In this document: positions 32,201-39,935 of the stretch, piece after piece
How the letters are laid out: each line of letters opens with the position of its first letter
Position numbering within the stretch: position 1 is the stretch's first letter
Assembly (NCBI GenBank): GCA_016195405.1
Contig: JACPZP010000122.1
Location: 1 to 39,946 of the forward strand
Direction: 5' to 3'
Length of the DNA stretch: 39,946 bases
From: Planctomycetota bacterium
GTDB lineage: Bacteria > Planctomycetota > Planctomycetia > Gemmatales > Gemmataceae
Translations under genes and position numbers: made by a program
Notes under the pieces: model-generated
The model's database searches: none
Seen by the model: only the letters and a program-made list of their open reading frames with translations
What the model was told of the DNA's origin: nothing

Positions 32201-32697
32201 TCGGCGTCATCCTGGTTTTTTTCGTGCTCGCGGGCCTCTATGAGAGCTGGTCGCTTCCCTTGGCAGTCATCCTCGTCGTGCCCATGTGTTTGTCGAGCGC
32301 ACTGGCCGGCGTGGCCATGGCGCGCTTGGACGTCAACATCTTCGTCCAGGTAGGATTCGTGGTGCTGGTCGGTCTGGCCGCGAAAAACGCCATCCTCATC
32401 GTCGAATTCGCCCGCGACCGGCAAGCGGAAGGCGCGACGTTATTTGCCGCGGCGGTTGAAGCCGCTCAGGTGCGCCTGCGGCCCATCATCATGACTTCGT
32501 TCGCATTTATCCTGGGTGTGCTGCCGCTGGTAATCGCCCAAGGCGCCGGCGCCGAGATGCGCCGCACCCTGGGGACGGCGGTCTTCTTCGGTATGCTAGG
32601 CGTCACGCTGTTCGGGATCTTCTTGACGCCTGTCTTCTTCTACGTCGTCCGCAGACTCACGCGCCAAGCGGGGACCGCCAATCGGCGCTTGGATTAA
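29242..32697 (+). CDS. RND efflux pump inner-membrane subunit (AcrB/MexB-like, HAE1)
   Basis: 1151 residues, about 100 longer than typical AcrB. It exports hydrophobic compounds using the proton gradient. Start FARFFIDRPVLAWV is typical. The proton-relay pair Asp415-Asp416 in GIVVDDAIVVLENIE and Lys in GLAAKNAILIVEFA are present, and the funnel and docking regions are complete. Between transmembrane helices 6 and 7 an extra stretch starts with a heptamer-encoded SHKSEVGGQKSVVG and then has two more hydrophobic segments (WWSFGLFGGLISAWLL and WAVYLSLFLPGALGG). ATG at 29242 is preferred over TTG at 29230 because GAGG at 29226-29229 lies 12 bases ahead. No TolC-like channel gene follows, so the outer-membrane partner must be elsewhere. 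Confidence 0.94.
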   Translation: MFARFFIDRPVLAWVISIVIVLIGLIAAGLLPISQYPQITPPTVRVTANYPGANAQVVADTVAAPIEQQVNGVEGMLYMSSQSSNDGSYALDVTFAIGADINMAQVLVQNRVAIGLSALTDVVKAIGVTVKKRSPDILLVVNLYSDNDPSTGQPYLNQLYMSNYATIQLLDALARVDGVGDVFTFGGQDYSMRIWLDPDKLASRSLSADDVVKVLREQNVQVAAGQIGQPPIPKGQDFQYTISTLGWLIEAEQFADIVLNTGGDGEVTYLKDVTRTELGAKSQDQSLTLDGKPSVGLAIFQLPGSNALDVADAIRAKMRELEKRFPQGLKFAIVYDTTPFISESVHEVFNTLRDAVILVAIVVLLFLQDWRSLLLPVIDVGVSLVGTFAVMRLLGFSLNNLTLFGLVLAIGIVVDDAIVVLENIERWLDKGLPVREATIRAMNEITGPILAITLVLSSVFLPSAFLGGITGQFFRQFALTISASMMISAINAMTMTPARAASIFAGRSHKSEVGGQKSVVGSHDAGKEALPWWSFGLFGGLISAWLLTPIFGGQLGLVNRVEGGEGAPGGLLVSMREWAVYLSLFLPGALGGGAVGWFAIRYVNRALAFMFRGFNRGFDWTTRVYGTTVGWALRLSVVVLLIYVGLIGFTGFGFTRVPSGFIPSQDKGRLIANVQLPDSASLERTTDAMQAAVKIALETPGVDHTLSNPGRAFVLNAIGSNLGTMFITLKPFHERKDPSLNSDEIAAKLRQRFQKEIPEARINVFGAPAVDGLGNAGGFKLMVEAVGDVKYSILQGQADKLTVLGNQQPGLVGLFDGFRANTPQIYVDIDRTKVKTMGVALSDVFDMLQVYMGGYYVNDFNRFGRTWQVNVQADAPFRVNAETLKQLKVRNADGDMAPLGSVVDIRDSTGPLTVTRYNMFPAAPITGASLPGVSTGYVLKTMEDLANKELPRSMTYEWTELSYLQKQAEKVESFRDLQQNPFSAFVLGVILVFFVLAGLYESWSLPLAVILVVPMCLSSALAGVAMARLDVNIFVQVGFVVLVGLAAKNAILIVEFARDRQAEGATLFAAAVEAAQVRLRPIIMTSFAFILGVLPLVIAQGAGAEMRRTLGTAVFFGMLGVTLFGIFLTPVFFYVVRRLTRQAGTANRRLD
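30763..30811. repeat. Seven-unit heptanucleotide repeat inside the RND pump gene
   Basis: Units AGTCACA, AGTCAGA, AGTCGGA, GGTCAGA, AGTCAGT, AGTCGGA, AGTCACG run without break. The 49 bases are translated in frame as a hydrophilic loop of two related 7-residue units. It marks the junction where the extra segment between helices 6 and 7 begins. Confidence 0.75.
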
Positions 32698-32805
32698 GGC
32701 AAGCCTTCGAGCGCCCGGTCTCAACTTGCGGTTGCAGTTTCCCAGCACACCTCGTAAGAAACCCGTGCGTCCGGCAGTTTTCCCATCCTCCCCAAAAGGT
32801 GACCT

Positions 32806-33186
32806 ATGAGGAGCGCCTGGAGATTCTTGATTCTGGCCTGCCTTCTCATGGTCCACGGCTGCGGCAGCAACCGCGCCAAGGCCGAAAGCCTGGCGAATGA
32901 AACGCTCGCGCTTTTGGATGAAATGTCCGCGGCCATGGAAAAGGCCGCAAGCGCCAAGGATATCAAACCCCAGATCGAATCCCTAGCCAAGAAATTCAAG
33001 GATTTAGAGCAACGCGCCAAGGACCTAAAGCTAACCAAGGCCGACGACGAGGCCTTGAGGAAGAAAATGGAGCCGGAAGTGCAGAAAGCCCAGACCCGGC
33101 TGATGTCGGCTACGATGAAATTGGCCGGCAAGGATCCCAAGGGCATTGCAGATCTAGGCGAAGTCATGAAGAGCTTCGGCAAGTGA
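32806..33186 (+). CDS. Small helical lipoprotein
   Basis: 126 residues. An N-terminal hydrophobic segment ends at Cys19 (MVHGC), a likely lipidation site, although the lipobox is not canonical. The rest is charged and Ala/Lys/Glu-rich, predicted almost entirely helical, with MSAAMEKAASAKDI and KKFKDLEQRAKDLKLTK as amphipathic, coiled-coil-like stretches. No catalytic motif. A periplasmic or membrane-facing role is likely. It lies 108 bases after the RND pump on the same strand and might share its transcript, but there is no evidence that it is a pump part. GGTG lies a few bases before the ATG. Confidence 0.7.
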   Translation: MRSAWRFLILACLLMVHGCGSNRAKAESLANETLALLDEMSAAMEKAASAKDIKPQIESLAKKFKDLEQRAKDLKLTKADDEALRKKMEPEVQKAQTRLMSATMKLAGKDPKGIADLGEVMKSFGK

Positions 33187-33310
33187 TTCTCTTATCACTT
33201 ACTCTTGGCGGCTTCGCGCGAGAATTCGAGGCTTTTGCCTTGACCCCAAGACCGATGACTGGTGGAATCAACCACGAGAGCGGATGTGATGGGGATCAGG
33301 TGCGGCGCTC

Positions 33311-34564
33311 ATGTATGCGAATGCCGTAGCGGGGCCAGGGTGGCGTGTTTTCTGGTTGAAAGCCGTGCTCGCCTGCGGATTGCTGAGCGGTTTTCTCCTG
33401 TCGCCCAAACTCTGGCTGTCCTCGCGCATCTACCCCCTTAGCCCGATAACTTCCGTGCTCCCAGACGTACCTACGCCATTGGATTGGCTTTGGTTCGGGG
33501 CGCTTCTAGCACTGCTTGTTGGCATCGCCGTAACGCCGCAGTCACGCTGGCTCATCCTCGTTTTCGTGTGCCTCGCTGGGCTCTTGAGCCTTTGGGATCA
33601 ATCGCGCTGGCAGCCGTGGTTCTACCACTACCTCTTCATGCTGTCCGCTTTCGCATTCCGCTTCCGCTTCACCCGATCCATTGCCACAAGCGAAAATGAT
33701 GGGGCGAGGAGAGGGCGCCACGAGGCAGAAGACGCGCAGGCGATTCTCAACGCCGGACGCTTCATCATGGCGGCCACATACGTCTGGAGTGGATTGCAAA
33801 AGTGCAATGTAAGTTTTCTCACCATCGTCTACCCCTGGCTTCTCGAACCGTTTCTCCCCGAGTCGGTGCGCAGGTTCGCCATGCCGGCAGGGCTGGTTGT
33901 CCCCTTTCTGGAAACGGGCATCGGCCTCGGGCTGCTCGTGCCGGCGCTGCGCAGACTCGCTCTGCTCCTGGTCCTTGCGATGCACGCGGCCTTGCTATAT
34001 TGCCTGGGGCCCTTTGGCCACGCTTGGAACAGCATTGTCTGGCCCTGGAACCTGGCCATGATGGCGCTTGCGGGCATTCTTTTCTGGCGAACGCAGGATG
34101 TCTCGTTCCGAGAAATTGTTTGGCCCGGCGCCTCTGCATTCCGTTGGCTTACGCTGGTTCTCTTTGGCATCATGCCCGGCCTGAGTTTTTTGGGCCACTG
34201 GGATTCGTATCTGTCCGCCGCACTCTATTCGGGAAATGGGATTCAGGCGGAAATCAACATCAGCGAGGGAGTTTACGAGCGTATACCTGCGGGGATACAG
34301 CGGTACTGTTCAAAGCGAGGAGAGCGATATGACGTGGACATGATTGCCTGGTCAATAGGCGAGCTTAATGTGCCGCCTTATCCCGCGCAACGCATTTACC
34401 GTAACATTGCTCGGAGCTTTTGTGCCGCGGCCAAGCATCCCTCGGACGTCGTCCTGGTGATTCATGGACGGCCGCACTGGTGGTGCGGAATCCGCCAGGC
34501 TATTCGAGAAGATTGTGCAACACTGCATGGGACTGCTTTCGACCGATCCTCCAGGTTAGAATGA
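33311..34564 (+). CDS. Polytopic membrane protein, unknown function
   Basis: 417 residues with about eight hydrophobic segments in the first 300 residues, e.g. WLKAVLACGLLSGFLL, WLILVFVCLAGLL, LVVPFLETGIGLGLLVPALR and LALLLVLAMHAALLYCL. Motifs AATYVWSGLQKCN, LVVPFLETGIGLGLL and HAWNSIVWPWNLAMMAL recall the DoxX/MauE or HTTM class of four-helix membrane proteins, but this is tentative. The last 120 residues are soluble and contain several Cys (QRYCSKRG, SFCAAAK, PHWWCGIR, REDCATLH), which could form disulfides or bind metal outside the membrane. AGGTG precedes the ATG. The next gene starts 55 bases downstream on the same strand and may be co-transcribed. Confidence 0.7.
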   Translation: MYANAVAGPGWRVFWLKAVLACGLLSGFLLSPKLWLSSRIYPLSPITSVLPDVPTPLDWLWFGALLALLVGIAVTPQSRWLILVFVCLAGLLSLWDQSRWQPWFYHYLFMLSAFAFRFRFTRSIATSENDGARRGRHEAEDAQAILNAGRFIMAATYVWSGLQKCNVSFLTIVYPWLLEPFLPESVRRFAMPAGLVVPFLETGIGLGLLVPALRRLALLLVLAMHAALLYCLGPFGHAWNSIVWPWNLAMMALAGILFWRTQDVSFREIVWPGASAFRWLTLVLFGIMPGLSFLGHWDSYLSAALYSGNGIQAEINISEGVYERIPAGIQRYCSKRGERYDVDMIAWSIGELNVPPYPAQRIYRNIARSFCAAAKHPSDVVLVIHGRPHWWCGIRQAIREDCATLHGTAFDRSSRLE

Positions 34565-34619
34565 CATGCGACCTCCTCAATCAGCTCTGGCCTATTTCCA
34601 CTCCAAGGGAGGACCGCTC

Positions 34620-36152
34620 ATGACCGGCGCCAATAGAAATCATGTTCGAATTCGCGTCGTCACCTTCATGGCTGGTGTGGTCGCAATGGGCGCGGGAACG
34701 TCGCACGCTCTAGCCCAGACGCTCCCGAGAATAGAGAGGTTTCGGTTCGACATCAAAGAGAAGACTGCCCCGCGCGAACTCTTGCCGACGCCTCCGAAGG
34801 CCGTCGCAGCTCCGACGGTGATGATCGACGACCTGGCCCACGTTCCCGAAGTTCATTTTCAGGAACCCGTCATCGTCAAGACCGCGGCGCCCGATGCGAA
34901 CTTATCGATTCAGGAGCGCGCCGAACTTGAAAAACAGGTGGCGTCGGCGACCAGAAAGGCAATGCTCGAGACCGCCCATCAGACCGCGAAGATCAACCAT
35001 CTCAACCAAAAGAAGCAAGATCTTTTCATGGAAACATTGATTGAAGACCGCAAGGACTTGGCGGGTCTGCCATTCCTTTTGGGCGACGCCTGCCGCCTGA
35101 AAAAGTTCGAGAAAAAAGACTTCCACAACGACGTAGCTGTAGTTCGCAGTCTCTTCAACGATACAGCCGACGCTTTTGAAGGAGTTGACAGGTTTTGGCG
35201 TAACTATGACGCCCACATCAAAGAAGGAAAAGGCTCCGATGGCAAGAATCGATTCACGATCGCCGGATTTATGCAAGTGCTGGGGCCGGAACCTTTATAT
35301 CAGAAGGGACTGGTGGAGCGTCTGAAAACGTTCGGAAAACAGGCCGAAAAAGACGTGACAGAGGCCTTGGCGCGGTTGGCCGTATTCTCCATGGATCCAA
35401 AAGTACGCGGAGCGGCCCTGGCGGCTTTGGAGAAACGCGACTGTGGCCCCGCCGATTCCGTGCTGCTCAAGGGTCTGCGCTACCCTTGGCCGAGCGTTGC
35501 TCAAAATGCCGCAGACGCCGTGGCCCAACTGAAGCGCAAAGATCTCATTGGCGAGTTCATCAAAATGCTGGACGAGCCCGATCCGCGAAGCCCCGTGATG
35601 CTTGAGGTCCAAGGCAAGAAGGCGCCGGTGGTCCGCGAGTTGGTCCGCATCAACCACCATCGCAACTGCTTGCTGTGTCATCCACCCGGAAACACGGAAG
35701 ATGTTCTGAAACAGCCTCAAGGAGGTAAATGGTCAGAGTTGGAAAAGGGCGTTCAGTCCCATGTCACGAACGGTTTTCCGGAACTCGCCGCTGACGTGGT
35801 GTTCGCGGCAATGCCCACTCCTGGCGAGCCTATTCGTATTTCGGGCTATGGCTCGTTTTCCTTCCCCGACGTTCTCGTGCGGATCGACGCCACGTATCTG
35901 CGTCAGGATTTTTCTCTGTTGTTGGACGTTGTGGACGCCCACCCCTGGCCGAAAATGCAGCGTTTTGACTTTTTAGTCCGCACCCGGCAACTAACAGAGG
36001 GTGAGGCTCAAGCCTATCGCGTGCTCTTGCAGCCGAAAACTCCAGCCACGCTGTCCCCGTATCACGCCGCTGCCGTGCGCGCCTTGCGGGCACTGACCGG
36101 TCGCGACACGGAACCCACGGCCCAAGCTTGGCGCAATCTGCTTGCTCAGTAG
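34620..36152 (+). CDS. Exported HEAT-like protein with a c-type haem motif
   Basis: 510 residues. A signal peptide of about 33 residues ends AHALAQ-type (SHALAQ). After a variable Pro-rich part and a coiled stretch (about 95-145), HEAT-like helical repeats follow (about 240-320, e.g. DPKVRGAALAALEKR and WPSVAQNAADAVAQLKRK). CLLCH (Cys350, Cys353, His354) is a CxxCH haem c site, and nearby Met residues (e.g. MPTPGE) could be the sixth ligand. Planctomycetes have many proteins joining HEAT repeats to a haem site. GGGAGG lies before the ATG at 34620. It may form a unit with the membrane protein upstream. An electron-transfer or redox-sensing role is inferred only. Confidence 0.75.
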   Translation: MTGANRNHVRIRVVTFMAGVVAMGAGTSHALAQTLPRIERFRFDIKEKTAPRELLPTPPKAVAAPTVMIDDLAHVPEVHFQEPVIVKTAAPDANLSIQERAELEKQVASATRKAMLETAHQTAKINHLNQKKQDLFMETLIEDRKDLAGLPFLLGDACRLKKFEKKDFHNDVAVVRSLFNDTADAFEGVDRFWRNYDAHIKEGKGSDGKNRFTIAGFMQVLGPEPLYQKGLVERLKTFGKQAEKDVTEALARLAVFSMDPKVRGAALAALEKRDCGPADSVLLKGLRYPWPSVAQNAADAVAQLKRKDLIGEFIKMLDEPDPRSPVMLEVQGKKAPVVRELVRINHHRNCLLCHPPGNTEDVLKQPQGGKWSELEKGVQSHVTNGFPELAADVVFAAMPTPGEPIRISGYGSFSFPDVLVRIDATYLRQDFSLLLDVVDAHPWPKMQRFDFLVRTRQLTEGEAQAYRVLLQPKTPATLSPYHAAAVRALRALTGRDTEPTAQAWRNLLAQ

Positions 36153-36163
36153 CGCAGGCACGA

Positions 36164-37927
36164 TCACTTGCTCGCCCGCATTTCCGGTAACTGAAAGCAA
36201 GCCGCTTCCTCGCTGTTGCGGACAAATAGCTTGCCGTGCGCGACGACGGGGTGGTTCCAGGTCTTGCCTTCTATCGCCTGGAAGCGGGCGATCTCGCGGT
36301 GTTCGTCGGGGGTGGCCTCGACCAGCGCGACCGCGCCTTTTTCCGTGACCACTAAGAGCAGGTTCTGGTCGGCCAGGAGCAGCACTTGGCCGGCGCCGTA
36401 GCCGCGCGCCCGCCACTTTTTTTTGCCGTCTTCGAGGCTGACGCAGGTGAAGAAGCCGCCGTCGAAGCCGTAGAGGTGGCCGCCGTCTATCACGAGGTCG
36501 TTGAAGTACGGGCTGATAGCCCGGCTCAACCACACCTCTTGCGTTTCCCATGCACTTCCTTGTTTGCTGACACGCAGGCGGCGCGTTCCGAGTCCGAATC
36601 CCGTACCGAGCAACACATCGGTGTCACTGACTATGGTCGGCTGCACCACGCGCTGCATGCCTTCGAGATTCCAGGCATGATTCCAGAGAATGTCGCCGCT
36701 CGTCGGCTGGAAGGCGGTCAGGCCCAAATCGGTGCAAACGAGGACTTGCTCGACGCCGCCAAGCCGCGCGGGATGCAGCGAGCAGTAGCTTCTTTGGCCT
36801 TCGCCCGCCTGCCACAGCGGCGTCCACGACGTCGCGTCGTAAGCCAGCACGCTCTTGCCGCCGGGAGCGCCCGCGAAGACCGTGACCACGCCCTGAACGA
36901 CAAGCGGGGATGAGGCGAAACCCCAATCGGGTGGTTTGATCTCGGAGTCCATTGCGATATTGCGCGACCAGATCTTCTGTCCCGTAGCGGCGTCGAGGCA
37001 ATTGAGCATGCCCGTGGCGCCCTGGACGAAGAGCTTGCCTTCGTGGAAGGTGGGCGTGGCGCGCGGGCCTGGGCCGCCGATTTTCTCCGCGAAGCGAGCG
37101 GCGTCCTTGTGTACCCAAATCGTTGCGCCGGTATCCGCGTCGTAACATACCACCAACTCCGTGTCGCCCCGCTGTTCCTGCGTGAACAAATGCTTGCCCA
37201 CCACGGTGAACGATGACCAACCGGGTCCGACGCGGTGGCGCCAAATCTCCTTGGGCGGGTTCTGCGACCAGTCGGTGGCGATCTTGACGCCCGTCAGGCG
37301 GCCGTCGCGATGAAGTCCGCGGAAGCCCGGCCAGTCGCCCGGCTGCAAGGCCAACGCCTTCACCGAAGCGGCTTCAAGGGGTTGAACCTTACCGAGTCTG
37401 CCGGCGGCAATTTCCACTTGGTACTTGTCTTCCGCGCTGGCAACCCAGCGGAAGGTCAAGGTCGAGTCGAATGCACCCGTAGCGCCTTCGTAGCGCACCA
37501 GCGTGTAGTATCCCCAGCCGAGCACCATGACGACCAGCACCGTGACGCGGCGCACGCGCCAGCTCAAAAAGGGAGTCACCAGAAGCGCGAGCACCGCCGC
37601 CGTCGTGACTGCCGGCAGCGCGAGAAAGAACACCCCGAACAAATCGAAACTAGGGTGAAAAACGGTGTAGGCCATCGCGCCCAGCGCAATGAACCAGAGG
37701 GCGCCCAGCAGCCGGTCCGTCCAGCGAAGCCGGCTGGCGAAGAGCAACCAGGCTAAGACGCCCAACGTTCCGATGAGCGGGCCGAGCATCATCCCGTAAA
37801 ACTGAAGCACCGTTCCGGGCACGATCCACGCCGGCGCCGTCAGGAAGATCCACTGAAGGGCAATGAAGACAAGAGCCGGCCAAAGCCGTAAACGTGGCTG
37901 TACGCTTCGCGAGGTGATGTCGCTCAT
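36164..37927 (-). CDS. PQQ-like beta-propeller protein with an N-terminal multi-span membrane domain
   Basis: 587 residues from MSDITSR. GGAGTT lies 9 bases before the ATG at 37927, which is better than an ATG 9 codons earlier. About five membrane segments fill the first 150 residues (such as LWPALVFIALQWIFLTAPAW and LPAVTTAAVLALLVTPFLSW). The propeller starts with GDWPGFRGLHRDGRLTG, the same signature as in the protein at 13209-14582, and has blades containing YDADTGATIWVH, LDAATGQKIWSR and QPTSGDILWNHA. It is a membrane-bound quinoprotein-like protein; PQQ binding is unproven. It converges with the HEAT/haem gene across 11 bases. Confidence 0.85.
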   Translation of the reverse strand: MSDITSRSVQPRLRLWPALVFIALQWIFLTAPAWIVPGTVLQFYGMMLGPLIGTLGVLAWLLFASRLRWTDRLLGALWFIALGAMAYTVFHPSFDLFGVFFLALPAVTTAAVLALLVTPFLSWRVRRVTVLVVMVLGWGYYTLVRYEGATGAFDSTLTFRWVASAEDKYQVEIAAGRLGKVQPLEAASVKALALQPGDWPGFRGLHRDGRLTGVKIATDWSQNPPKEIWRHRVGPGWSSFTVVGKHLFTQEQRGDTELVVCYDADTGATIWVHKDAARFAEKIGGPGPRATPTFHEGKLFVQGATGMLNCLDAATGQKIWSRNIAMDSEIKPPDWGFASSPLVVQGVVTVFAGAPGGKSVLAYDATSWTPLWQAGEGQRSYCSLHPARLGGVEQVLVCTDLGLTAFQPTSGDILWNHAWNLEGMQRVVQPTIVSDTDVLLGTGFGLGTRRLRVSKQGSAWETQEVWLSRAISPYFNDLVIDGGHLYGFDGGFFTCVSLEDGKKKWRARGYGAGQVLLLADQNLLLVVTEKGAVALVEATPDEHREIARFQAIEGKTWNHPVVAHGKLFVRNSEEAACFQLPEMRASK

Positions 37928-38132
37928 GGTGTGCAACTCCTTCAGAATACGCAATGCTCGGAATGTGTTTCGTCTAATTCACGACACACAAGCACGTCTT
38001 GAAATGCATTTTTCGTTCATGAAACTCATTTTACGTATTCCCATGGTAAGTTCGCCACCCACCGGCGCGCGGGCGGCAGGAAAAATTGACAACATTTTGC
38101 AGTCTCGAGGAACTAATCTGTAATAGGGTCAA

Positions 38133-39827
38133 ATGGAAAGGGCATCCGTGGCGACCACCAAGTCTCGACAGTTCTTGCAGACTCTGGTTCGCGGGATGGC
38201 GGCCGAGGCGTTCGTCGGCCAATCCGACCGCGAACTCGTCGCGCGCTTTCTCGCTTGCCACGATGAGGCGGTGTTCGAGGCTTTCGTGCGCCGGCATGGG
38301 CCGATGGTCTATCGCGTGTGCTGGCGCGTATTGCAGCATTCTCAGGATGCCGAAGACGCGTTTCAGGCGACGTTTCTCCTTCTGGCCAAGAAGCTGCGCA
38401 GCGTTCGCAAGCGGGAGTCCTTGGCAAGCTGGCTGCACGGCGTGGCTCATCGCGTCGCGCTCAAAGCGCGCTCCCAAGCCGCCAATCGCAGCGCTCACGA
38501 ACGAAACGGGCGAGCGGCGAATTCCATACTTCCGGAAGATGTCACTTGGCGCGAATTGAGCACGGCGCTGGATGCGGGATTGGCCCACTTGCCTGAAAAA
38601 TGGCGGCTGCCTCTCATCCATTGCTATCTGGAAGGACGCACGCAGGACGAAGCAGCCGCGCAATTGGGCTGGAGCAAGAGCACGCTGCTCAGGCGGCTGG
38701 ACGAAGCCCGCGCCGCCTTGGGGCGACGTCTGACGCGCAAAGGCATTGTCTGGCCGGCGGCGGTGTCGGCCCTGCTGCTCTCGGATTGTGTCGCCCCGGC
38801 GGCGCTATCTTCGAAACTCATCGGCGTCACTGCAGAGGCGGCCGTGTATGTTGCGACGGGCAAGTCCGCCCTCGCCATAGGCCTGACCTCAGCGAAGGCG
38901 GTCGCCCTGATGGAAGGAGCGTTACAAGTCATGTTCTTCGCCAAAATCAAGATGGCTGCAATCGTGGTTCTCGCGCTCGGCTTGATCAGCGGACTGGCGA
39001 CAAGCGCGGTTCCGATTTCGGCGAACCAAGAGCCCGCCCCAAGCCGCGTGGCGCAAAATTCGACCAAGCAAGAGTCCGGCAAGCAAACGGAAAAGCCAAA
39101 GAAACCCAAAGCACGCTTCACGATCAGCAAAGAGACGACGCGAGTCACGGATGCGCCCGATCCCGACGGCTACATCGACTATGAAGCGATCTTGAACGAA
39201 CGCCTGCGCGAAGGCGTGACGGCGGAGAACAACGCCAACGTGCTATTGTTTCAGGCGATTGGCCCACATCCGCAAAAAGTGAATATGCCGGGGACGTATT
39301 TCCATTTGATGGGCATACTGGCGCCGCCGGACAAGGGAGATTACTTTGTTGACGTCCTGACGCACCACCGAAATGTATTGAACCCCGAACTGACCAACGA
39401 CAAGATCAAAGAAATCAAAGATCGACTTGAGCGGGCTGCCTCTCGACCTTGGAAAGCTAAGAAGTATCCCCATCTGGCCGGTTGGTTGACGGCGAACGAG
39501 CGCCAGCTGGCCCTTGCAACTCAGGCCGCCCAGCGCTCACGCTATTATTCGCCAATGGTGACCAAGAAAGGTGAGGTGCCTCCGCCGGGACTGGTGTCCG
39601 CGCTACGTCCTGGAGTGTATTCATGCACCGAGTTGATTCAGGCGCTAATTGCGCGGGCAATGTTGCATTTGGGCGAGGGCCGCGCCGATGCGGCGTGGAA
39701 AGATCTCGCGGCATGCCATCGTTTGGGCCGGCACTTGGCAACCGGCCCCACACTCCTCGAAGGAGTGGTCGGTGTCACTCTCGAAACCGCGGCAATGGAC
39801 GCTTATCTAGTCCCTAACCAAGCGTAA
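38133..39827 (+). CDS. ECF-type sigma factor fused to a TM helix and a C-terminal domain
   Basis: 564 residues. The sigma part (about 30-200) closely parallels the one at 20423: FEAFVRRHGPMVYRVCWRVL, QDAEDAFQATFLLLAKKL and region 4 with IHCYLEGRTQDEAAAQLGWS. One transmembrane helix (about 273-295, MAAIVVLALGLISGLATSA) follows a mainly hydrophobic linker. The C-terminal domain (about 330-564), predicted outside, is not a propeller: it is a helical region with NANVLLFQAIGPHP and LIARAMLHLGEGRADAAW. It ends in ETAAMDAYLVPNQA. A weak AGGG site lies before the ATG at 38133. A sensor-regulator of one-component type is inferred. No anti-sigma gene is adjacent. Confidence 0.88.
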   Translation: MERASVATTKSRQFLQTLVRGMAAEAFVGQSDRELVARFLACHDEAVFEAFVRRHGPMVYRVCWRVLQHSQDAEDAFQATFLLLAKKLRSVRKRESLASWLHGVAHRVALKARSQAANRSAHERNGRAANSILPEDVTWRELSTALDAGLAHLPEKWRLPLIHCYLEGRTQDEAAAQLGWSKSTLLRRLDEARAALGRRLTRKGIVWPAAVSALLLSDCVAPAALSSKLIGVTAEAAVYVATGKSALAIGLTSAKAVALMEGALQVMFFAKIKMAAIVVLALGLISGLATSAVPISANQEPAPSRVAQNSTKQESGKQTEKPKKPKARFTISKETTRVTDAPDPDGYIDYEAILNERLREGVTAENNANVLLFQAIGPHPQKVNMPGTYFHLMGILAPPDKGDYFVDVLTHHRNVLNPELTNDKIKEIKDRLERAASRPWKAKKYPHLAGWLTANERQLALATQAAQRSRYYSPMVTKKGEVPPPGLVSALRPGVYSCTELIQALIARAMLHLGEGRADAAWKDLAACHRLGRHLATGPTLLEGVVGVTLETAAMDAYLVPNQA

Positions 39828-39862
39828 TCCTGTCGTCCGTTCAAGAATTCTTCAAAAAAATT

Positions 39863-39934
39863 CGAAATCCCTTGGCTTTTCCGCGTCTTTGAAGTGTAGT
39901 CGCTTTCAAGGACACGAACAAGAAAGGGATTTCG
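39863..39934 (+). promoter_or_regulatory. Inverted repeat covering the ribosome binding site of the next gene
   Basis: CGAAATCCCTT (39863-39873) and AAGGGATTTCG (39924-39934) are perfect 11-bp reverse complements 50 bases apart. The right arm contains AAAGGGA-type Shine-Dalgarno just before a GTG start at 39936. If transcribed together, the arms would hide the ribosome binding site. A promoter between them is an alternative. Confidence 0.45.
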
Positions 39935-39935
39935 A

